Source: Anniella stebbinsi
Taxonomy: Eukaryota; Chordata; Lepidosauria; Squamata; Anniellidae
Length of the DNA: 64,000 bases
Reading direction: 5' to 3'
Assembly (NCBI GenBank): GCA_029215795.1
Contig: JARDYH010000004.1
Location: 221,953,517-222,017,516, forward strand
The notes under the pieces are model-generated. The model ran no database searches, had not been told where the DNA came from, and was given only the letters and a program-made list of their open reading frames with translations. This document shows, in pieces, positions 55,221 through 64,000 of the stretch (position 1 is the stretch's first letter; the number at the start of each line of letters is the position of its first letter). Made by a program: the position numbers and the translations under genes.

Positions 55221-55864
55221 CTGGGAAAACTGAGTGTTGGCAAACCAGTGAGAATATGTTGGTATGTTTATATTGTAGAATCTGCATCAGGAGTATTTCT
55301 GGCCACCAGGTACTTCTCCGTGTACTATGGGGAATTCATCAGTTCCCTGGAAAGAAAATGCTTTCCCATCATTTCTCAGTGAATGAATCATTTTTCAACC
55401 TTGGCTGTCTACTCATTCATGTGAACAGAAAATAGGGAATCCAGAAATGTCCCATTGATACCGAGCCATGGTCATGTTCTTCCATTTCCATGACCTTAAT
55501 GAACAGTTGAAAACCATTGACATAAGCCAGGGGTGAAAATCCTTCCCTCCTCGAGCCTCAATCTGCCCTCTGGGACTCACCAGATGACCACTCCCCTTTC
55601 CCTTCCCCCACCAATCCATTCTAAAATGTTGCCGAGCCTCTCCTAAGGCTTAGTTGCTGGCAATTTCGCTTTAAGCTAAACTATGCAGGCAGTTCTTGCA
55701 TTTTTGGCACCACCCCTTTTGCCTTCGGCCCACCCACCACTGGAATGCAGCCCCCGAGAGTTTCCCTGAAACAGAATTTGGCCCTTGTATGGAAAGAGGT
55801 TCAACACCCCTGATGTAAACTGTTCTAGGGTTGGAAAAACATGTGATCTAGATGCTTCCCTAAG

Positions 55865-56345
55865 GGGAGATCCCACAGATCAGTGGTATTGCCCATGGTT
55901 TATATGCCAAATGTCCCAAGTTCAGTCCCCAGCTCAAAGGATTTCCAGTGGGTAGCTGGGTTGGCTTTAAGGACAACGTGGACAAAATGCCCCCTAGTGG
56001 GCCCTTTTCTACTCCAAGAGTGGCTGGGAGCCACCGTTTTAATTTCACACACAATGGCTTGGGGCATCTAATAGAGCATCCCTCCAAGGCATTGTGGGAA
56101 ATTAAAATGGTGCCTTACAGATCCTGTTGGCCAGCACGTGGAAGGGACCCTCTGGGCAGGTGTCAACAGTGGTGGCCATGCTGTGCTATTGGGGACTCCG
56201 CAGTTGCTCTAATTTACCAGGCCTAGTGAGAAAGCTGGAAAGACCCCTTCCTGGGATTCTGAATGTAATGGCCTGTCAGAGCAGAGAATACTTTGCTAGA
56301 TGGACCAATGATGTGACTCGGTATAAGGCAGCTTCAGCTATTCAA
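55865..56345 (+). mobile_element. Degraded tRNA SINE, apparently interrupted
   Basis: The head (GATCAGTGGTATTGCCCATG, AAGTTCAGTCCCCAGCTCAA) and the tail (CTAGATGGACCAATGATGTG, TATAAGGCAGCTTCAG) match the SINE family at 12306 and 43563. About 300 bases of unrelated sequence (about 55977-56280) lie between them. The nature of the insert is not clear. Confidence 0.55.
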
Positions 56346-56894
56346 AGCACATTGTTGTGATAGCCCCACATTGGTTTCATGGATGATGTTGTCATGGCAA
56401 AAGGAGAGGTCAGGGATCGGTGTTGTCTTTCCCTCACTTTATGTGCTGGTTGCCATGTGAGAGCAAATGAACTTTCCCACTGAACGTCCACTAACCTTCC
56501 CCTGAAATAAGAGCGATGCCGCCAAATACCACAAATACACCTAATTGTTTGGAATCCTAGAGACACAGAAAGTTCAAGGCACGTCAGGAATCTCTAATAC
56601 TAAAATCCACCCCCTTCCCCCAGTGCAGCTCCGCTTGCCGTCAGGCTGGCCGATCCCCAGAAATGACCTTCTACTGGGATCTCATTTTCTCATTAGAGAA
56701 AGATTTTGCTAATAATTTTGTGTACAATGGTCAGGTGACATGACAAAAAAACAGGTTCTGACTTTCCCAAGAAGGGAAACGTCCTCATTTGAACCACCAC
56801 CAACCATGGTGTGGCTATGGGCCAACTCAGGCGGACTAAACCAGTTTCTGAGAAGGGTGCCCTCTAGCCAGCAAAAGCAGGTCTCCTACGTCAC

Positions 56895-57030
56895 AGGTAG
56901 GCAACCTGGTGTCCTCCAGATGTTTCAGACTACAACTCCCATAAACCCTGTCTGTTGGCCATTCTGGCTGGGGCTTAAGGGAGTTGTTGTCCAAACATCT
57001 GGACAGTACTAGGTTCCCTATCCCTGTGCT
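56895..57030. repeat. Foldback repeat, CATCTGGAGGGCACC family
   Basis: AACCTGGTGTCCTCCAGATG and CAGACTACAACTCCCATAAA pair with AAGGGAGTTGTTGTCCAAAC and ATCTGGACAGTACTAGGTT. Confidence 0.7.
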
Positions 57031-57484
57031 AGATACTCAAGACTAGCAAGCAATCATGATCCATGAGATTTTCTAGGGGTCAGGGAATATCATGTGACTC
57101 CTCTGCCCTATCACTGCAAGGAGACTTTGGCCAGATGTACACTTTGTGTCAAATCGTTACAAATCTGGAATAAAAAGCAGGATATAACACTATGAAAGCA
57201 GTATATGGAATGTGGATTGTTCCCCAACAGTTAGCAGTGCACTTCAATATCACAATAAAGCCGTAGCGTAGGTCAGGTGGTGTGGCCAATTTCCGCCAGC
57301 TCCTTCCTTTGGCCAGATTGTAATGGTGGCAGTGCCGTACAGACAGAGGGAACTTCCAGAGAGAGGGCTCCTAAGGATATCAAGTCCATCTATTCCATCT
57401 TTCCCTTCTAAACGGATTTACTGTGGTAAGAAAAAGATGGAGGACGCAATGGGAAAATACAAGAGGGTTACAAATACTGTACTT

Positions 57485-57562
57485 TGTGGTTTTAATTTTT
57501 CTGAACCACCCAGAGAGCTTCAGCTATTGGGATAGAAATGAAACAAACAAACAAACAAATGG
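57485..57562 (+). mobile_element. L2 LINE 3' tail
   Basis: AACCACCCAGAGAGCTTCAG then CTATTGGGATAGAAATG and an ACAA tail. Only the 3' UTR end remains. Confidence 0.8.
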
Positions 57563-58102
57563 AGGATGATGTTTAGACCCCCTATAAAATTCTGCAGGTG
57601 AGACAGGGCAATTGCACAAGCTGAGTCTGGAAACCGCCAAAATTTCATCGACCTATTTTTTAAAAATAATAGATCCAGAATTCTGTTGCCTGGAGATTGG
57701 ACTTCCTGGTTCCATTTGAACCTGTGTTTTGTCTTCCCTGCTGAGAAATGCCCATAGATAACTAGGGGACATGGGGTAGAATCCAATATTTTAGCATAGG
57801 TGTGATTTGACTGCAATCTGTACAGTTCCTCTGGCCAGAAAATATCAGCAAAAAGCAAAGACAGGCGTTCATGTTCTTTCTAACATAGGCTTTATTTGAT
57901 ATGGAAAAATCTCCTGTGCCTTTTTTTGTTTTTAACCTTTTTTAAAACATGTAAAAGCACACTGTATTTGCATGCGAATACAGGGAGCGCACAGCTTTTG
58001 CATGCAATTGGCTGCTGGGTTTTCACTGTGAGGTGGAAGCCCAAGGGGGCAATGGACTTTTGTGTGTTAATTGTTGAGTTTTGAGTTTGGGTTTTTAAAT
58101 CT

Positions 58103-58252
58103 GTTAGGGTGCAATAATTGGCACGTTTAGACAGAAAAAAAGTACTACAACTCCCAGCATCCTCTAGCTAGCATGGCTGGCTGAGGCATGCTGGGAGTTG
58201 TAGGATTTTTATTTTTATTTTTGGTCTAAACATGCAGAGGATTGCACCCTTA
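58103..58252. repeat. Foldback repeat, CTGGGAGTTGTAGGAC family (full)
   Basis: AGGGTGCAATAATTGGCACG opens it and GCAGAGGATTGCACCCTTAA closes it. TACTACAACTCCCAGCATCC pairs with GCATGCTGGGAGTTGTAGGA across the centre AGCTAGCATGGCTGGCT. It is the most complete copy in the window. Confidence 0.8.
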
Positions 58253-58373
58253 AGTGGTGAGTATTTGTATTAAATAAGATACTGTGTTTTGGTGTTGGAC
58301 TTTGCAGAAGGGGACATTTTTGCAAGAGAAGGTACACCTGTTGAAATTCTCTCATCCACACAACTATTCAAGG

Positions 58374-58693
58374 TAGGCTGACCAGATAAAATCCAGGTCA
58401 GGGCTCATGTAACTTTAACAGTTGTAGAGAAGAGGGAATTTCAGCCAGAGTCATTTGTATGCAATTAGTTCCTGGTAAAATTCCCTCTTCATCACAACAG
58501 TTAAAGGTGAAGGCGCTATACTAGAGTGACCAGATACAAAAGAAGGCAGGGCCCCTGCAACTTTAACTGTTGTGATGAAGAGGGAATTTCACCAGGAACT
58601 AATTGCATACAAATGACACTGGCTGAAATTCCCTCTTCTCTACAACTGTTAAAGTTACATGAGCCCTGTCCTCCTTTTCATATGGTCAGCCTA
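58374..58693. mobile_element. Foldback hAT-like element, copy 14, mosaic ends
   Basis: The left end is TAGGCTGACCAGATAAAATC and the right end is CTCCTTTTCATATGGTCAGC CTA, so the two ends are of different types. The interior is full length. The flanks ATTCAAGG and TTTAACCA show no clear duplication. Confidence 0.88.
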
Positions 58694-59402
58694 TTTAACC
58701 AGAACTACAGTACATCTCACCCTTAGTGCGGAACACTGTGACCAGGTGACTTTGCACACTGACTCCAGGTTGACATATTCCATGACCTACAGTCTCATAT
58801 GATGACATCTTAGACACCCAGTGAGCTGCACGCAAGGTGGCATTTAACTTGATAGTGCGGCCTTGCTATTAATAAAACATAACATTGCCTCAGCTGCAAA
58901 GAAAAATAATTCCTTCCAATCCAAAAGCCAGCGCTAGATATAGAAAAGAAAGCTATAAGGAGAAGAGCCAAAAAAGGTTGCAGGGGTGTTTGCTTTCAAA
59001 CAAAACACCATGCCAGAAGATCCAAACCAAAATATCACGGGATGAGAAGGACTCTCTTTCAGGAAAGGCTCTGAATGACTCACTCAAGCATTGGGTATCT
59101 GTCCTGGTTGGTCCACATATTCAGCGGCATGAGGTGGTTGACTCCTGAGGCAGTTGAGCAGATCAGACTTGTCATTTTTGTGAAGATGTGTGAGATTTTT
59201 TGTGAAGATTCAGTGTGAAGATTTGAGGCCTACAGCGGGATAGTAATGAAGTCAAGCCTTAGAGGCTTGGGGATTTTTGTTGGGAGGGGATACCCTTGGG
59301 GGAGTAGTTTCATTTCCAGGGCTAAGTTTGATTTCTCCAGTTCAGTTTCATTTCTTCAAGACTGAAACAGTGCTTTCTATTTTGGGGGAAGAGAGTATTA
59401 AA

Positions 59403-59423
59403 GAGAGAGAGAGAGAGAGAGAG
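59403..59423. repeat. (GA)n simple repeat
   Basis: About ten GA units. Confidence 0.9.
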
Positions 59424-59574
59424 GGAAGAGAGACAGAAAATACTAGAGCATGAGGACAGAGCAGAAAGAAGCAGCCTGAAAAAGTCTAGGTGCACCTTAG
59501 GGTAAAAGAACTTGTAGTCTTGCAACTTTTATTTCCTTTTAATGCCTTTTATCACTCAGCTCTATTGACTAAAT

Positions 59575-60187
59575 TAGGATGACCATATTTGGGAAACCAA
59601 AAAAGAGGACACTCAGTGTGGGGGGGAGGGCAAGAAAGCGGCTTCTCTGGGCCTCCAGAAAGCATGTCACTCCCCACCACCACCTTAAAGGCCCTGATTG
59701 GAGTGGAGGAGGGGAAAGCGTGTCATTCCCACCCCTACTACTCTAATTGGGGCCTTAAAGGCCCCGACTAGAGCAGTGCAGGGGCAGTTGGAAAGCATGG
59801 CCACCATTAGCGTGGCAAAGGGGGAATGATGTGCTTTCTGGAGGCCCAGAAAGTGCGCTTTCTCCTTTTCCACTCCATTCGGGGCCTTAGAGGCCCCAAT
59901 TGGAGGGGACAGCAGGTCATTCCCACCCCTTTTCCAATCGAGGCCTTTTATATAATGTCTGGGAATGACACACTTTCCCTTTTAAGACCCTGAATGGAGC
60001 AGTGAGGGGGAATGACGTGACTCCAGAAAGTGCGTCATACCCCCCACCCCCCTCCACGCTAATGGTGGCCTTAAAGGGGAAAGCGTGTCATTTCAGGACA
60101 TTTTAGAAAGTTACAGAAAATCTCCCCTCACACCCAGGGTAGAACCAAAACCAGGATAAATCTGGGGAAATCCTGACAGTCACCCTA
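59575..60187. mobile_element. hAT-like element, second family, long form, perfect 8-bp TSD
   Basis: The ends are TAGGATGACCATATTTGGGA and GGGAAATCCTGACAGTCACC CTA. It is flanked by GACTAAAT at 59567-59574 and 60188-60195. It is the reverse-oriented relative of 45419-45837 but about 190 bases longer. Modules with GGCCTTAAAGGCC and CCAATTGGAGGGG-type sequence repeat several times inside, which suggests internal duplication of hairpin units. Confidence 0.92.
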
Positions 60188-60669
60188 GACTAAATACCTT
60201 TAATTGTGATTTGCTCGTTTTAATATATTAGCAGACTGTTATATTAAACCTAAAGTGTCTGGGGTGCCAATCACCCCATGTTACTGGGCAGGGAGAGGAA
60301 AAAAGAAGGAAGGAGGGACTCTTAAGGAGGCAAGATATCCTTAACGAGGCAAGAGTTGTTCAAGGGGTCCAAGACATAGAAGGAACCCTGATATTCCCTC
60401 AGTTTAAAAATAATACACCTGCAAGTAAGAACTCCCCACAAAGAAAAACCAGCAGCCCAGGAAGACCAGGTTGGGCCCTGTGGTGCTAGTTTTCTACTTT
60501 TGTAGCAAGTTGCGATTGTTTTTTAATACAGTGAGCATTCAAAAACATGACCTTCCACCTTCAGTGTGAAGTGGGGCAGCCCTTTTCACCACCTCAAGGC
60601 TCAAGCATCTCAGTCTGCTGTATGCACGCAGAAGGTCCTGTGCATTGCTCTTAGTTGCTGCGGACTTGC

Positions 60670-60862
60670 ACAGAGCCGCCTGAAGTGAATCACATTTTAA
60701 AAGGTCTTGAGAAGACCTGGGTTCAAATCCCCATTCAGTGACAAAGCTCACTGGAAGACTTTGGGATCAGTCACTACCCCTTAACTTAATCTACCTCACA
60801 GGGTTGTTATGAGGCTAAAGCGTGGACATCTAAACCACCCTGAGCTCCTTGGAAGACTATTG
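60670..60862 (+). mobile_element. tRNA-type SINE, plus strand
   Basis: A B-box-like GGGTTCAAATCCCC, then TCACTACCCCTTAACTTAAT, CTACCTCACAGGGTTGTTAT and CCCTGAGCTCCTTGGAAGA. It is the same family as 45985-46226 (minus). Confidence 0.75.
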
Positions 60863-61042
60863 GGTTATGCTTATTTCCACCTATTTCAAGTTTGCTGATC
60901 CTTGTATAGACAAAATGGCGCCATCCACAAACGTGAGAGAGGTAACAGGAAACCGCAAGCTTTGTAGAAGTATTGCCTCAAAAGTCGTTAGGGGAAAATC
61001 CTCCAAGGATAGAACTGCCACTCGGAACCTAGTGAGGACTCC

Positions 61043-61362
61043 TAGGCTGACCATATGAAAAGGAGGACAGGGCTCATGTCACTTTAACAGTTGTAGAGAA
61101 AAGGGAATTTCAGCCAGTGTCATTTGTAGGCAATTAGTTCCTGGTGAAATTCCCTCTTCATCACAACAGTTAAAGTTGCAGGGGCCCTGCCTTCTTTTGT
61201 ATATGGTCACTCTAGTATAGTGCCTGCAACTTTAACTGTTGTGATGAAGAGGGAATTTCACCAGGGACTAATTGCATGCAAATGACCCTAGCTGAAATTC
61301 CCTTTTCTCTACAACTGTTAAAGTTACATGAGCCCTGTCCTCCTTTTCAGATGGTCAGCCTA
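61043..61362. mobile_element. Foldback hAT-like element, copy 15
   Basis: The ends are TAGGCTGACCATATGAAAAG and CCTTTTCAGATGGTCAGCCTA. GTGAGGACT occurs on both sides (61032-61040 and 61363-61371), with two extra bases (CC) between the left copy and the element. The interior is full length. Confidence 0.9.
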
Positions 61363-61390
61363 GTGAGGACTTAGCAGCTGCAGATACAGG

Positions 61391-61592
61391 TGCCTCTGAA
61401 GTCAGTGTGGTGGTGAATCTGCTCCGGGTTTCAGTCAGAACCAGTCAGAAGTCGAAAGGGGCTATCCAAGGTGCAAAACAGGGTGATGTGATGCAAAACA
61501 CCTTGGATGGGTTTGCTTTAGAGTTCTGACTGAAACCTGGAGCAGATTCACTGCCCCATTGACATCGGAGCCACCAGCCTCCACTGCTGAAC
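61391..61592. repeat. Palindromic family, CAGTGGAGGCTGGTGGC type, copy 3
   Basis: GAATCTGCTCCGGGTTTCAG TCAGAAC pairs with GTTCTGACTGAAACCTGGAG CAGATTC. CAAGGTGCAAAACA pairs with TGCAAAACACCTTG imperfectly around GGGTGATGTGATG. The right end is GGAGCCACCAGCCTCCACTG. Confidence 0.75.
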
Positions 61593-61877
61593 TGGTTTCA
61601 GTGGCCACGGATGCCAAAAGCTTGTGGTGGGGGAGGGGACAGAAAATTGAGGGAAATGGGATCTGGAATAGAGTATCCTGGAAAGAGGGTATAGCTGACT
61701 GGTTGGCTGGAACAAACACTGTACCCGAGGAGTAAATGATACTGCGACATTTTGCAAAATATTAATCCAGCTGCCACTAAAGGCATAGGAGTAGGCCAAG
61801 CTGTGTGTGTGGGTCTTTTTTTTGGGGGGGGGGCAATTAGCACAGGGCTTGTGTCTCTTAGTCTATGCAAGTATCAG

Positions 61878-62197
61878 TAGGGTGACCATAAGAAAAGGAG
61901 AACAGGGCTCCTGTATCTTTAACTGTTGTATTGAAAAGGGAATTTCAGCAGGTGTCTTTTGAATGCATGCAGCACCTAGTATAATTCCCTCTTCATCACA
62001 ACTGTTAAAGTGGCAGGAGCCCTGCCCTTTTGACCAGATACAAAAGAGGGTAGGGTTCCTGCAGCTTTAACTGCTGTGATGAAGAGGGAATTTCACCAGG
62101 TGCTGCATGCATACAAATGACACCTTCTGAAATTCCCTTTTCTATGCAACTGTTAAAGATACAGGAGCCCTGTCCTCCTTTCCATATGGTCACCCTA
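61878..62197. mobile_element. Foldback hAT-like element, copy 16, 7/8 TSD
   Basis: The ends are TAGGGTGACCATAAGAAAAG and CTTTCCATATGGTCACCCTA. It is flanked by AGTATCAG (61870-61877) and ACTATCAG (62198-62205). The double palindrome is well kept. Confidence 0.92.
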
Positions 62198-62205
62198 ACT
62201 ATCAG

Positions 62206-63165
62206 GTTTATATAGACAGCCTGTGGATAACAATATGAAGGTGAAGCTTTGCGTAGCGTGACAGAGCAGTGATGGACAAAGGTTCACCTGCAGTTTTCTG
62301 CCTGTCTGCATCTGTTAATAGTCCAAAGACTGTGATAGTAAAAGTCAGTGAAACAAGGGGCTATTTGTATGGACGTCCTTTAAAAAAAAAAAGAGAGAGA
62401 GAGAAAAGAACTCTAGACGAAGAGGAGCTTTTATAGGCGAGTTAATGTTTGATGTGTTGATGAGATATGAAAACAGGGAGGAAAATACCGCTATTAATAA
62501 GTGATGGAAGCGTTGTTGACTTAGAAATGACAAATGGCATTTTTCTCGGGTGGTGTGTTGGATAACAACTTCATTCTCTTCCTACCTCCCGAGTGATGCA
62601 TGACAGGCCAGAGACATTCTACTGATATTGACATTGTGTAAAGGCCTTGATCTCCAACCAGGATGGTGGGACCAGTTTTATGCCATTGATAAATGAGAAC
62701 AGGTACATACAAATGCTCCCATTAGAAAACCTTTGCCTGCTCAGCTGGCAATTATTGATGAGAATTTAAAAAGCACCCGAAAGATATGAGATCGCAAGTT
62801 TGTGGATGGCAGAAGCCAACACTGTGTTTATGGTGCCTTCTGAAAACATCATAATTTTAAGAAGCCTTCCTTGACTGAGTAGCCATGGTTTTTATCGGAA
62901 ATATGTGCTGTTGTTTTTAAAATAATCTATAACATGACGTTGTATTCTTTTGTCTTATCTTTGTGTCTTTTATTGTACAGTGCTCCAGAATCTGCCTAGA
63001 TATGGAGCAGTATATAAATGTTGTCAATAAATAAATAAATACCGTTGTAGAGTTACTATCTAGTTCCCAGTTGTACTTTCTGCATAATTGAAATCACTGT
63101 TAGTATTCTTAAAAGTTGTCGTCTCCTCCTCCTCCTCTGGTAAATCTAGCCAGGGTATACCTTTA
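62206..63165. other. No recognisable gene; one LINE tail
   Basis: Mostly unassigned. At 62980-63040 a LINE-like tail (TGCTCCAGAATCTGCCTAGA, TATGGAGCAGTATATAAATG, AATAAATAAATAAAT) is related to 22140-22215. Confidence 0.5.
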
Positions 63166-63167
63166 TA

Positions 63168-63275
63168 ATAGCCTTTTCCAACTTGGTGCCCGCCAGATGT
63201 TTTGGACTACAATTTCTAGTATTCTTGACCAATAGCCATGTCAGAAGGGGCTTACTGGAGTTCAAGTCCAGTAGG
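63168..63275. repeat. Foldback repeat, CATCTGGAGGGCACC family (decayed)
   Basis: AACTTGGTGCCCGCCAGATG and TTTTGGACTACAATTTC form one arm; the other arm is eroded (CTGGAGTTCAAGTCCAG). Confidence 0.55.
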
Positions 63276-63812
63276 ACATCAAGATGACATCAAGATGGGA
63301 AAGGATGTGATATCACATTGATGGGTCGCAGATTTAGGTTGGTCTCTAATCCTGGGAATGCGGAGCGGCAAATCAGTTAGCAGAACGAGAAGGTGACGAG
63401 ATTAGAGCGAGTTTCCATGTTACATGACAGCAAACAGACCTGGCTCTGGTCCTACAGACACCACGGGGCAGCTGCAGCCAAACCAGAGCACCTGATGTGT
63501 GTACCTGTATGAAATTGATGGGCAGCAGATTCAGGAAAGACAAAAGAAAGGTTGCTTTCATGTCAAGGGCTAGGTTGAGCAGGGGGAGCAGCCATGGTGT
63601 AGAGGACCCAGGGCTCACAGTTATGCAGCACCAGCATGTTTCAATTAGCAGGAACTCCGATGTCATCTGCTGCCCCCCTCAGAATTCCCTGTTCCCTCTA
63701 AGTTGAGCTGCAATCCTCACAGTAGCTGGAGGGAAATTAATTTCCCCAGCAATAAGACACAATTCCGTGCTGGAATGCAAAGTGTTTCTTGGTGGTGATA
63801 AAAAGTGCTAGC

Positions 63813-63888
63813 AATGGTTTGTTGATACGGATCAATGCCTGTAATTTTGGAATGGTTTGTTGATACGAATCAATGCCTGTAATTTTGG
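63813..63888. repeat. Tandem duplication, 38-bp unit
   Basis: The unit beginning AATGGTTTGTTGATACG and ending TGCCTGTAATTTTGG occurs twice in direct succession (63813-63850 and 63851-63888) with one substitution (CGGATC versus CGAATC). It is a recent local duplication. Confidence 0.95.
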
Positions 63889-64000
63889 GCTGTCCTTGGA
63901 GATGTGGCTACTAGCAGGATGAACATGATAATGAGTACTTTACAACTGACCACGACACCCCTGGGGGGGCAGCCCTGTCCCTGTCCCCACCCTGAGCCCT

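Noticed and set aside
17694..62197. CRISPR array
   Set aside because: The repeated units are palindromic transposon copies of about 300 bp at irregular spacing, in a vertebrate genome. There are no short regular repeats or spacers.
20360..64000. GC (vitamin D binding protein) or other neighbours of SLC4A4
   Set aside because: In other amniotes GC lies downstream of SLC4A4. No frame here shows its Cys-rich albumin-like exons, so it is probably beyond the window.

Overview
The window is animal nuclear DNA, almost certainly from a squamate reptile (lizard type). Two things show this. One is a multi-exon vertebrate gene. The other is the repeat content: L2 LINEs with an AAT-rich tail, CR1 LINE 3' ends with TTCTATG-type tails, tRNA-derived SINEs, and many foldback DNA transposons with 8-bp target duplications. 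The species cannot be named from sequence alone. There is no prokaryotic gene, operon, CRISPR array, rRNA or tRNA gene.

The only host gene recognised is the 3' end of SLC4A4 (electrogenic Na+/HCO3- cotransporter NBCe1), on the + strand from the left edge to about 20.35 kb. Five 3'-terminal exons are resolved with canonical AG/GT borders: 1452-1625, 2424-2585, 6291-6387, 10569-10648 and 14615 onward. They carry the last transmembrane segments, the lysine-rich cytoplasmic tail and both known alternative C-termini. Inclusion of the 97-bp exon (6291-6387) gives the ending HTSC with stop at 10610-10612. Skipping it shifts the frame through the next exon and gives the NBCe1-C-type ending ETTL with stop at 14718-14720. 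The final exon probably runs as a long 3' UTR to a poly(A) signal near 20336.

From about 20.4 kb to 64 kb no host gene is visible. This intergenic DNA is built of transposon remains. The dominant component is a family of about 17 foldback elements (about 300-320 bp when complete) with ends TAGGGTGACC / GGTCA(C/G)CCTA, joined by a related longer family (45419-45837, 59575-60187). Seven copies in all have perfect 8-bp target duplications, which indicates hAT-type transposition. Each complete copy of the main family is a palindrome whose arms are themselves palindromic. A second component is L2 LINE sequence; the best copy (53398-55130, minus strand) keeps an intact reverse transcriptase core broken by a single stop codon. 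Others are CR1 ends, an unclassified LINE C-terminal fragment (20978-22138), tRNA SINEs, a 573-bp solo LTR with a GTTAC duplication (12929-13501), further palindromic families and microsatellites. Several insertions are nested and can be dated relative to each other.

Nothing in the window looks like a new multi-gene system. The most informative signals are the dual-frame alternative exon of SLC4A4, the palindrome-of-palindromes transposon family with mosaic ends, and the nested insertions at 43.5-44.4 kb.
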